A stretch of DNA of 64,000 nt from the NCBI RefSeq assembly GCF_048569485.1, contig NW_027442072.1:124001-188000 (forward strand). Direction: 5' to 3'. The notes below the pieces were generated by a model, which searched no databases, was not told where the DNA came from, and worked only from the letters and a program-made list of their open reading frames with translations. Source of the DNA: Anomaloglossus baeobatrachus. Taxonomy: Eukaryota; Chordata; Amphibia; Anura; Aromobatidae. A program made the translations under genes and the position numbers. This document shows positions 1 to 8,242 of the stretch, one piece after another; the stretch's first letter is position 1, and each line of letters starts with the position of its first letter.

Positions 1-1755
1 CACCTGTCGGAAGAGGGGCCAGAGGATGATGACCTCGAAGAGATCGAGTTGCCTGCATTTCACCGGCCATTCACTGAGAAGGTGCACGTCTACCAACAAC
101 GGGTGAACCTGGATCCGCTGCCCCGACAGGACTGGCAGGAAGCTCAGGACCAGGCACCTGCTGTCCGCCTGGTCAAGACTCTAGTGGAACAGGGTTCTGC
201 TGGGATAGACCCTGCTGCCCCTGCCGAAGCCCAACGTCTGTGGCAAGAATGGACCCGGCTATACCAACACCAGGGGAAGTTGTATCGCGAGCTGATTAAT
301 CCAAAGACTCACGAGAAGATCCGCCAGCTGGTGATTCCCCAGGCTAACGTGCCCACCGTCCTGCAAGCATACCATGATGGTGCAGTGCACTTCGGGTGGA
401 AGAAGCTAGAGATGTTGTTAAGAGAGCGGTTCTATTGGAGTGGAATGCGGGAATCTGTGGAGGCCTGGTGCCGAGAATGTGGCCCTTGCGCATTGAGAAG
501 GAAGGACGAGGCCAGCCAGAAGGCACCCCTACACCCGATCATTACACACCAACCGCTGGAGCTGGTTGCCCTTGACCATGTAAAGCTCACCCCCAGCCGA
601 AGTGGGTACACCTACGCTCTGACCATCGTAGACCACTACTCGAGGTTCCTGGTGGTTGTCCCAGTTAAGGACTTAACCGGCCGCACCGCTGCTAAGGCTT
701 TCCAGGCTTATTTCTGTTGACCGCATTGGTACCCGGAGAGGGTGCTTACCGACCAGGGTCCGGCCTTTGAAGCAGAGGTATTCCAGGAATTCTGCCAGTT
801 GTACGGCTGCAAGAAAATCCGGACCACGCCTTACCACGCCCAAACCAATGGCATTTGTGAAAAGATGAACCACTTGGTCCTGGGCCTCCTCAAGACGTTA
901 CCACTGGAAGAGCGGAACCTGTGGCTGGAGAATCTACCTGACCTGGTCGATATGTACAACAACATCCCTTCCAGCTCTACGAAATGCACTCCAGCATACC
1001 TGATGAGAGCTCGTCCCGGCCGGCTACCAGTGGATCTGGAAATGGGCTTGGAAGCTTCAGAAGCACTCCTGTCGACAGCTGAATGGGACACTCGGCGGAG
1101 GACACAGTACCGACAGGTCCAGGAGTATGTTGAAAAGAACTTGTGCCGGAGTCGGGGACAACAGGAGCAGTGCTTCAACAAGAAGGCGCCTGCCGGTTCC
1201 TTCCAACCTGGGGATGTAGTGCTGAAGCGGAAAAGAAGGGCCCACAAGCTGGATGATCAATGGGAAAAAACCCCGTATGTAGTCCAGCCCACAGGATGGG
1301 AGAATGGGAAGGCCTACCAGATCAGCCGTGACCAGGGGGGGACTTTGGCCACGGTTTCCCGAGACCACCTGAAGAAGTGCCCACCAGCATTGAGAGTAGC
1401 GGATGAGGCTCCAGTTCCCAGTCCAGTGGAGAAGGAAAAAGAGGTAATCCACACCATGATGGGTGATTTTCCAGCAGACTGGCCTACACAGAACGGTGCG
1501 GTGATCCTTCCAGTGATACTGTTCCCACAACCCGTGGATGAAGAAATGATGGAAACGGTTAACCGCGAGCCAGTGCCCAGGGATGTACCTGTACCCAGCT
1601 CCCCTACGCCTCCGCCTGCCCCACATGATAGCAGGGAGGAGGAACTGACTGTTCCCTCTGCCCCACTGCCTGTCACCACTGACACCGGATCCCGAAGGTC
1701 CACTCGCCCCAACCTAGGTAGACCCCCACTTAGGTACAGGGAAACTACTCTTTAA
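1..1755 (+). mobile_element. Ty3/gypsy-like pol 3' end (integrase), fossil
   Basis: Fossil LTR retroelement, cut by the window start. Translated similarity shows an integrase in order: an H2C2 zinc finger at about 380-495 (HDGAVHFGWKKLEML, then CRECGPC), the catalytic core at about 560-870 with the first Asp in LDHVKLTPSRSGYTYALTIVD, the second in LTDQGPAFEAE and the Glu side in HAQTNGICEKMN, then a C-terminal tail (GDVVLKRKRRAHKLDDQWE) and a proline-rich end. A purine run of A and G follows the coding end at about 1755-1767, as expected for a polypurine tract before the 3' LTR. The coding stretch is broken about once, so it is not functional as seen. The same integrase family recurs as short pieces inside both arms of the inverted repeat. 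Confidence 0.9.
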
Positions 1756-1767
1756 AAGGGGGGGGCT

Positions 1768-2368
1768 TTATGTGTTGAGTGTACCAGTTTGAAAGTTTTA
1801 AATGATAAGTAAAGATGATCAACCAAAGAAGTTTACCTGATTGAACCGTGATTAAACCGGCCGTTGCCGGCAACTGTTGTCCCCGTAGGGACTGTGCAAC
1901 CATTGCGTAAGGAACTGCTTACGGACAAGCCCGAGAACTTGCAGGGCAACCACAAACTTAGTGCAATGTAAATAAAAATGTTTGTTGGCTTGACACCGTT
2001 ACCGCCTCCGGAGAGGCTGATTTGGGAGGATGGGCCTGGAGGAAAGGGATGGCCTAGGCCCGCCACTACCGTAACCGGTGGCGATCCTCCGGGGGTTCAG
2101 GGGTCCCCTTGGACGTGGGCCCCCTGAAAGAGACAGAACCCGCTCGGGCAACTTGGTGCTGGACTGGGGTCAAGGGGTGCTGCCCGCTTCTTAGGGGCAG
2201 CATCAGGGCCAGGTTGTTTGGGTGGGAGAAGAGCGGAAGCTGTACCGTTGTAAAATGTTTATGATGCTTTTACATGTTTTACCGTTTTATTCTTTTTCAG
2301 TTGTGAAAATAAAACCGGTGATGGACGGGCAGCCCGCGGACGGTCTGCATTTTACTATAGGGGAATGT
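1768..2368 (+). repeat. Probable 3' LTR and flank of the gypsy fossil
   Basis: About 600 bases without coding content directly follow the purine tract. A start near TGTGTTGAGTGTACC fits an LTR beginning in TG. An AATAAA-like signal lies near 2308. The matching 5' LTR is outside the window, so the right LTR edge cannot be fixed. Another TG start (TGTGGCGCCCTGGAC) at about 2366 coincides with the left edge of the inverted repeat and could be the start of a second, related LTR. Confidence 0.4.
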
Positions 2369-3430
2369 GGCGCCCTGGACAAGCCAGGTCGTCACAGGTA
2401 CTACACCAACACGCTCTACACTCCGGCTAGGCACACCGAAGCTAAACACAAATCCTAGTTGCCTTCCTCCAGGGGCTGATGTCCACACCAGGGGGTGGGC
2501 CAGGCGGTTGATCCCACCCACCGAGGAGTTCACAGTCCTGGAGGCGGGAAAAGGAGTCAGATTAGAGATCAGTTTTGGAGTTAGAGAAGTGAAGAGGAGA
2601 GGAGACTGACCGTGTCCGTGTGTGTGGCCCGGGCACTCAGCAAGGTTGGCAGACGGTGGTGACCTTCTGCAGGAGAGGCTGATTGGAGTGAACCGTACGG
2701 ACCGGGGATGGGCGGTGGCCCGCCGGTACCAGATCGGGGAGTGAAGAGAAGCCAGCACCATCCGGCAGGGCCTACGGACCCCGACCAGGCTAGGAGTCGC
2801 CGTAAAACCGGTCAAATCCGTTAGCGACAGGAACCTCCAGGGTTTCCCAGCAGTCAAGACCCGATTGAAGGCAACAGCTCACACCGTAGAGGGAAGCACA
2901 GTCACCGCCAAGGCTACAGTTCCCAGGGCCAGAGCCTGCGGGCAAAAGGGGCTCCCTCAGCATCCATCCAAGCTGGGGAGCGGGTTACCGGTGGGAAGCC
3001 CGCTAGATTTTGGGGGAATAAAAGGGGTCCACCACCACATCCCCACAGGTGCACACCCACCCATCAAAGAGAGCTATAAGCCAATACCACCTTCACATTG
3101 CCAGTGTACCAAGGACATGTTGAGCAACATGAAGGCGGCTGGGGTTATCCGTGACAGTTGTAGCCTTTGGGCAGCTCTGTTGATCCTGTTAAAAAAGAAG
3201 GACGGCACCATTCCCCGTATTGAGGAATCGCTAGCTGCATTGAGAACTGCAAATTATTTTTCTACCCTTGATCTCACTAGTCACTATTGGCAAGTGTCCG
3301 TTGCTGAGGCAGACCGGGAGAAGACCGCCTTCGCCACCCCTATGGGTCTCTGCGAGTTCAAAAGCATGCCCTTCGAGCTGTGCAATGCGCCAGGAACCTT
3401 CCAGAGGCTGATGGAATGCTGCTTGGGACA
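2369..3430 (+). mobile_element. Gypsy-like leader and reverse-transcriptase fossil, block 1
   Basis: Fossil. Non-coding or LTR-like sequence at 2369-2860 leads into an RT segment of a Ty3/gypsy pol, recognised by the LDLTSHYWQVSV, TAFATPMGLCEFKSMPFELCNAP and GTFQRLME motifs. It stops abruptly at about 3430, where LINE sequence starts. It is a fragment and cannot be functional. The reverse-complement copy is at 41063-42124. The family is the same as, or close to, that of the integrase at 1-1755. Confidence 0.8.
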
Positions 3431-3660
3431 AGATTTTAGGGTGTATAAAAAGGGAGATTAGATCCCGTGATCCCAACGTATTGTTACACCTCTATAAATC
3501 ACTTGTAAGGCTACATCTGGAATATGGGAACCAGTTTTGGGCTCCACATTTTAATAAGGACATTCAGAAGTTAGAGTCAGTTCAAAGGTGGGCAACTAGA
3601 CTACTACAAGGAATGGAAGGCCTCCCATATGATGACAAGTTGAAAAAGTTATTAAGTGAT
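3431..3660 (+). mobile_element. LINE tail fragment (LYKSLVR type), block 1
   Basis: Translation gives LYKSLVRLHLEYGNQFWAP, HFNKDIQKLESVQRWATRLL and QGMEGLPYDDKLKKL. This is the familiar C-terminal segment of non-LTR retrotransposon ORF2 in vertebrates (CR1/L2-like). It begins at acaagattttagggtg, exactly where a second copy begins at about 6108. It is 5' and 3' truncated. Reverse copy: about 40833-41062. Confidence 0.75.
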
Positions 3661-3776
3661 TATTGGCTGCAATGGGGCTTTCTGGCTGGTGCCAGCCTCT
3701 CTTCTTAGCACACAGGAACCACAATCCCTACACCATGCTTCAATGGATTCTCTCATCCCAGCCCAGTAAAGCTACA
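3661..3776 (-). mobile_element. Gypsy integrase zinc-finger fragment, fossil, block 1
   Basis: On the minus strand the translation reads GMRESIEAWCRDCGSC then VLRREAGTSQKAPLQP. This is clearly the same integrase region as GMRESVEAWCRECGPC at about 445-490. It is a short fossil piece placed in the opposite orientation to the RT and LINE pieces before it. Mirror copy on the plus strand at about 40717-40832. Confidence 0.75.
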
Positions 3777-4095
3777 TATTTTACACAGTCATAAGCAGCC
3801 AAAAGGGATCTATTCTATTCAATTGCAAATGATCTAGATAAGACTGAGAATAAGATACTGCACGGGACATAGCAGAGTTGGTCAAGTTGAGTGGAGATGA
3901 GTTTGCTATTTGGCACAGCTTTTTGCATCAATAAAGCAAGTAAAAGGTGTGAAAGATAAAAAAAAGGGTGAAAGTGTGAAAAGTGAATTGGCCAAATTGA
4001 GGTGCATATAAAGTTTTTGCTTTCTTTCAATTCACTAATGGGGCTCATTTGAATCAGGTGAATTGAGTTCTGCTTTTGGAAACTGGGTTAAGAAG

Positions 4096-4470
4096 GGGTG
4101 CACCGGTCCTGGAGGTACTGCAATACCAGGTCAATGCGTGGAGTGGACAGAGCAAGATTTTTTCCATCTCCTTGTTCTAAAAATCCATTTAATATATGGT
4201 CCCCAGAGAGGGGACGTATCAGATATTAAACTGATAAGAACAGATTTAATTTTTTTTTTTTTCTGTTTATCAGTAGGACTTCAAAATAACAAAGGTGATC
4301 GCCTCCCGTTGCCTGGGAACCGTCCAGGCACAAGAGGGCTATGTGTCACCAGAAGGCGCACACACTTCCTCAAGGCCGGCAGACGTGCAATCCCAGGCAC
4401 CTTCCAGTACCGACCAAGGTAGCGTCCTCCGAAACTACACTTGATCTTAGCCAAAAGGCCGAGAAGCTAT
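4096..4470 (-). pseudogene. U2 snRNA-derived copy, interrupted (left arm)
   Basis: Minus strand 4470-4435 reads ATAGCTTCTCGGCCTTTTGG then CTAAGATCAAGTGTAG, the U2 5' end with the branch-site-pairing segment. After 189 unrelated bases (4246-4434), which carry an A-rich tail next to the rejoin, U2 resumes at 4245-4096 with TCTGTTCTTATCAG, TTTAATATCTGATACGTCCC, the Sm-like ATATTAAATGGATTTTTAGA and the 3' stems ending GGTGCACCC. All of U2 is represented but split after about nucleotide 36, so it cannot make a normal U2. The insert is not recognised. Mirror copy: 40023-40397. Confidence 0.88.
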
Positions 4471-5343
4471 AACCCGAATTGGTTACGGCCTTGAGTGGCA
4501 CCCTGGCCTATACCGGACACATCTTAGGGAGAGGGAGACAAACCCACGCCTACAGAAGACATTTTGTCACCCAAGCCAACCCTTGAAAAGGCTGTTTTGC
4601 AGAGCAAAAACAAGAAGAATGGTGCTTTTTGCAGCCGCCGCCCACTGCAATGAATCTGAATAACTCCTCCTTTTGGACACAAGCACCTCCCCTCCCCCTT
4701 GCAGTCTTTCCAATTCATGATACAAAAAGACGGACGGACAGGACAGGACAGGACAGGCTGCCTGACTTTCCGTCACTGCCACCCTTTGCCATCCTTGCCC
4801 GTAGAAAGCCCTTTCATCATCCCCAAACCCTAATCTTTTCCCTTCCCTTCCCAGATGCGTCTCACTCCCTTTCATTAGGAAGTGAGCGCAGCCTTTTCTC
4901 CGTTCTGCACATGCGCGACGTTAAACACAAATGCGCAGGCGTGCGTTCCATTACCCTCACTGCATTCCACTCCCATACAGGAAGTGGGCGCAGCTATTAC
5001 TACGGTCGCACATAAAAGAACCCACGGCCACCACTGCACATAGCTGACTCCACCACAGGACACCCACTTCTACACCAACACAGGTAAGACAGGATCGGCA
5101 CCTCTATGCTCCTGTTACAATCAGGCTCAGTCACCATGTGATAACGCTCTCAACTCTTTAGTTGCAGGCTCCCCTTGCTTCACCTCCACTGGCTGTGCTG
5201 CCATTTCCTCTCCCACCTGGAAGGTATACTTTATTCCACTATTTTCCTGTTTCTCTCTTCCCCCTTTTCCCATAACCTACTTTTATCTGCATTTGTGGGG
5301 TATCTATATGCTATTTACATCATAGTTTTATTCATTAATATGG
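4471..5343. other. Non-coding U2 flank and promoter-like stretch
   Basis: No gene is seen. At 4735-4756 there is a short ggaca repeat. At 4870-5030 two copies of an aagtg[ga]gcgcag motif lie near CpG-containing DNA and a TATA-like cataaaag at about 5010. Downstream there are splice-like sites: acacagGTAAGA near 5084, ctctttag near 5160 and gaagGTAT near 5222. This could be a promoter plus first exon of an old element or gene reading to the right, opposite to U2. The direction and function are inferred only. The mirror copy lies at 39150-40022. Confidence 0.3.
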
Positions 5344-6109
5344 AAGGGAAGAGTGCCCATGAGAGTGTTGAACTGCGGAGAGCAAGAGATTAAGCTGCTC
5401 CGATTTGCCACCATTGATAAGCTGTTCTCAGTAGATACACATGCTATCCAAACAGCAGCATCCACCATTGCTTCAGCCCACCCATTCAGTGACAGCTCAC
5501 CAAGTCAGCCAGAGGAGTGGTGTAAGGAATTACACGTAGGCACTGACTCCACACCTTCACATCACAAGAAGGGGGTCTACAGGCTAGTGCAAGAATACGA
5601 GCAAGTCTTCAGCAAACATCCGCTAGACTTTTGAAGAATAAAAGGGGTCAAACACTACATCCCCACAAGTGCACACCCACCCATCAAAGAGAGATATAAG
5701 CCAAAACTACCTGCACATTACCAGTGTACCAAGGACATGTTGAGCAACATGAAGGAGGCTGGGGTTATCCGTGACAGTTGTAGCCTCTGGGCAGCTCCGT
5801 TGGTCCTGTTAAAGAAGAAGGACAGCACCACTCCCCTGTATTGAGGAATAGCTAGCTGCATTGAGAACTGCAAATTATTTTTCTACCCTTGATCTCACTA
5901 GTCGCTATTGGCAAGTGTCCGTTGCTGAGGCAGACCGGGAGAAGACCGCCTTTGCCACCCCGATGGGTCTCTGCGAGTTCAAAAGCATGCCCTTCGAGCT
6001 GTGCAATTTGCCAGGAACCTTCCAGAGGCTGATGGAATGCTGCTTGGGACACCGAAACTTTGAAACGGTACTGCTATACCTTTATGATGTTATTGTTTAT
6101 TCTAAAGCA
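5344..6109 (+). mobile_element. Gypsy-like pol fragment (RT), fossil, block 2
   Basis: Fossil. A protease-RT linker-like segment (EYEQVFSKHPLDF) is followed by RT motifs LDLTSRYWQVSVAEADREKT, ATPMGLCEFKSMPFELCN and LYLYDVIVYSKAN (the YxDD position). It is very close to block 1 but extends about 70 bases further before LINE sequence takes over at about 6110. It is broken in a few places and not functional. Mirror copy: about 38384-39149, minus strand. Confidence 0.8.
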
Positions 6110-6214
6110 AACAAGATTTTAGGGTGTATAAAAAGGGAGATTAGATCCGGTGATCCCAACGTATTGTTACCCCTCTATAAATCACTTGTAAGGCCACATC
6201 TGGAATATGGGGTA
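6108..6214 (+). mobile_element. LINE tail fragment (LYKSLVR type), block 2
   Basis: It begins at the same acaagattttagggtg point as block 1 and encodes LYKSLVRPHLEYG before switching to minus-strand integrase sequence. Truncated at both ends. The open frame from the RT fossil happens to run into it. Mirror copy: about 38279-38385. Confidence 0.7.
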
Positions 6215-6224
6215 AAGTCCTGAG

Positions 6225-6476
6225 CAGGTTGATAACCATTGGTTTGAGCATGGTAGGGTGTAGTGCGCATCTTCCTGCATCGGTAAAAGCTGCAGAAGTC
6301 CTTGAAGATTTCCGCTTCAAAGGCTGTGCCTTGATCTGTGAGGACTCTCTCTGAGTAGCCATGAGGTCTGCATAAGTGTGCTTGGAAGACCTTCGCTGCA
6401 GTATGGGCCATTAGATCTTTGACTTGTACCACAACCATAAATCTCGAGTAGTTGTCTACCATCGTAAGTGCATACG
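6225..6476 (-). mobile_element. Gypsy integrase core fragment, fossil, block 2
   Basis: On the minus strand: TYALTMVDNYSRFMVVVQVK, LTDQGTAFEAEIFKDF and TTPYHAQTNGY. This is the integrase core of the same family as 1-1755, in the opposite orientation to the neighbouring RT and LINE. It directly abuts the SET-domain exon at 6477. Mirror copy: 38017-38268. Confidence 0.85.
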
Positions 6477-6753
6477 TGAGCTCGCCTCGATATTCTGCAA
6501 CAAAACTCCCTTTTTCGATTTCAGTTTCAGCAAACACTCCTCTTCCTGTAGAAAATATTTATCATTACCTAAGACAGTCATTCTAATGCATGACAATATT
6601 AAGGCAATTTAGTTAAAACTTGTTTTAACTCACCTTTAAGGGGATTGATGTATTTCATGGTCAATCCAGGTTTGTCAGTGATGGCACTGACATAATGTAT
6701 GGCGTCTTTTTCGGGCGTTATCCTTTGCCTTTTCATTGTGAAAATCCAGTTGC
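6477..6753 (-). pseudogene. KMT5A-like SET-domain gene fragment, two exons (left arm)
   Basis: Minus-strand exon a (6753-6634) encodes a stretch ending KPGLTMKYINPLKG. Exon b (6545-6477) encodes RGVFAETEIEKGSFVAEYRG then EL. Joined, they give the start of a SET domain of the KMT5A/SETD8 type, including the GRGV turn and the EYxGEL strand. KMT5A itself reads GKGRGVIATKQFSRGDF here. Between the exons is an 88-nt intron (6633-6546) with GTGAGT donor, TTTCTACAG acceptor and phase 1. An AG acceptor (ttgatatag) also precedes exon a. The fragment lacks the catalytic NHS and C-terminal SET parts, replaced at 6476 by gypsy integrase. Either a decayed host gene copy or gene fragments picked up by a mobile element. 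Mirror copy: 37740-38016. Confidence 0.72.
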
Positions 6754-7109
6754 CTATATCAAAGCAAATTCTACTACTTGTAAAGTATGCAGAAAATGAA
6801 ATGTAGAACATATAACATCAACTGCTTAGGAACGCATCATAGGTTAGTACTTAAAAGGATATTGTCATGTTCTAGTCATAATGCAAGCTGGACATTTTTC
6901 ATGTTACCCTGTAATCGCCGGCCTGTTCTAATGCTCACAAGCCAAGATATAGGCTCAGCTGCTAAGGCTTCCCTCTGCCTTCTGAATGAAACTTGAATAT
7001 GTCTGGGTCACTGTGTATATAGCAGATGCTCAGAAAAAATAAGAGTCAATTCAATAGAAATAGCTCTGGCACACTATAGTGATCAATAACGTAAGAAAAG
7101 AACTCTTGG
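6754..7109. other. Unassigned sequence upstream of the SET exons
   Basis: AT-rich sequence with no recognisable coding or repeat motif. It lies upstream of SET exon a on the minus strand, so it may be intron of the same gene. Mirror: about 37384-37739. Confidence 0.3.
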
Positions 7110-7745
7110 AATGCTGAAAATTCTTTATTTGTGCAAAAGGATAATTCATCCAACGTTTCGACCTTGTTTTTAGGTCTTTATCAAGGATAAAGTTATCTAA
7201 GATCATAAAGGGTTACAAAACCATATAAACACGTAATTAGTACATAGTACAACATAACAGTACAATATATTGCTACTTGAGAGTACAATGGGTCAAATGA
7301 CCATGATGCACATACAAAAAATTTTTCCAAAGCCATAGTGAAAACATTTGTACTGAGGAAAGAAAATTTCCACATGACCTATCTGGAGAAACATTCTGGA
7401 TCAAACAACCAAAAATAGTCAAGCAGGTAAATACACACCTATATGGATAACAGGATGATATGTGTTCAATTGTATAGCGTCATTGCCATTAAGGTACAAA
7501 TGGAAAACTTGCAATCCTATATAGTGAAGGAAATGAACACATATCATATCAAAGAACACAGGAACATGGGTGTGAGAAAAACCTCAATGTTTATACTTTG
7601 TTCTTTATAATGGTGTGAACATGTATATGTCTCAGTACCTTATGCACTTGAGAATTCTAGTGAGTAGATCATGAAAGCCTATTTCAGAACTGGAATCGGT
7701 AAATAATTGTAGGTGGAATCTAAATGAAAAGATGGTACAAGTGTT
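7110..7745 (-). repeat. Penelope-type UTR with hammerhead-like motif (left arm)
   Basis: AT-rich non-coding DNA. At 7154-7185 on the minus strand there is CTTGATAAAGACC, a short loop, then GGTCGAAACG, resembling the hammerhead ribozyme order CUGAUGA, stem II, GAAAC. Hammerhead motifs are known in terminal repeats of Penelope-like elements, and a related motif follows the GIY-YIG remnant at 27969-28016. No coding region of the element is seen here. Mirror: 36729-37385. Confidence 0.45.
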
Positions 7746-7753
7746 ATCATGAC
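7746..7753. repeat. Target-site duplication, left copy (ATCATGAC)
   Basis: ATCATGAC occurs here and at 25486-25493, immediately outside the hAT ends. The other arm (around 36741-36748, reverse complement) has one copy and no insertion. Eight bases is the usual hAT duplication length. Confidence 0.95.
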
Positions 7754-7814
7754 TAGAGATGAGCGAACCGGTCGCGGTTCGGCTCGAGGTTGGTTCGCCG
7801 AACGGACCTCCCGT

Positions 7815-7854
7815 TCGAGTTCGGTTCGTCGAACGTTCGACGAACCGAACTCGA
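7815..7854. repeat. 40-bp perfect palindrome in the hAT left end
   Basis: The sequence TCGAGTTCGGTTCGTCGAAC is followed at once by its exact reverse complement, centred on AACGTT (7834/7835). It lies 61 bases inside the terminus, where hAT transposases usually bind subterminal motifs. The many GGTTCG and CGAACC repeats around it fit that role by inference. Confidence 0.85.
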
Positions 7855-8026
7855 GCCAATAGGAAACAATGGCAGGCAATCACAAACACAGAAAAACACC
7901 TAGAAAACACCCTCAAAGGTGTCCTAAAGGTGACAAACAACTCAAACACATTGGAAAGTGACAAGGACATATACTCATGCGAAAACAAAACAGCTGGACA
8001 AGGAAAAAGAGGAGGACACACAGATA

Positions 8027-8242
8027 TATGAGTATATGCAAGGAAACATCGATTCCATTAATGTGCAACTTGAGCCCTGCTCATTCTTGGCTTCCAATCT
8101 TGATAAATTGCCTGAGCTCGCCACGTACGTCTTGGGGATCTTGTCGTGTCCTGCAGCCAGCGTTCTCTCGGAACCTGTCTTCAGTGCTGCTGTGGGTCTG
8201 CTGGCAGATAAGCACACGTGTCTGTCCACTGACAATGTGGAC
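8027..8242 (+). pseudogene. hAT transposase C-terminal (hATC) scrap
   Basis: Encodes PCSFLASNLDKLPELATYVL, GILSCPAASVLSEPVFSAAV and a tail ending STDNVDM. This matches the dimerisation end of the transposase at 13596-16735 (CSFWASNLEKLTELSSYALE). The usual SERVFS is SEPVFS here, changing the conserved Arg. It stops where the first 220-bp repeat unit begins, so the minisatellite grew from the transposase 3' end. Confidence 0.8.

Noticed and set aside
1057-1626. 189-codon minus-strand frame in the gypsy integrase region
   Set aside because: It is the antisense shadow of a recognisable integrase.
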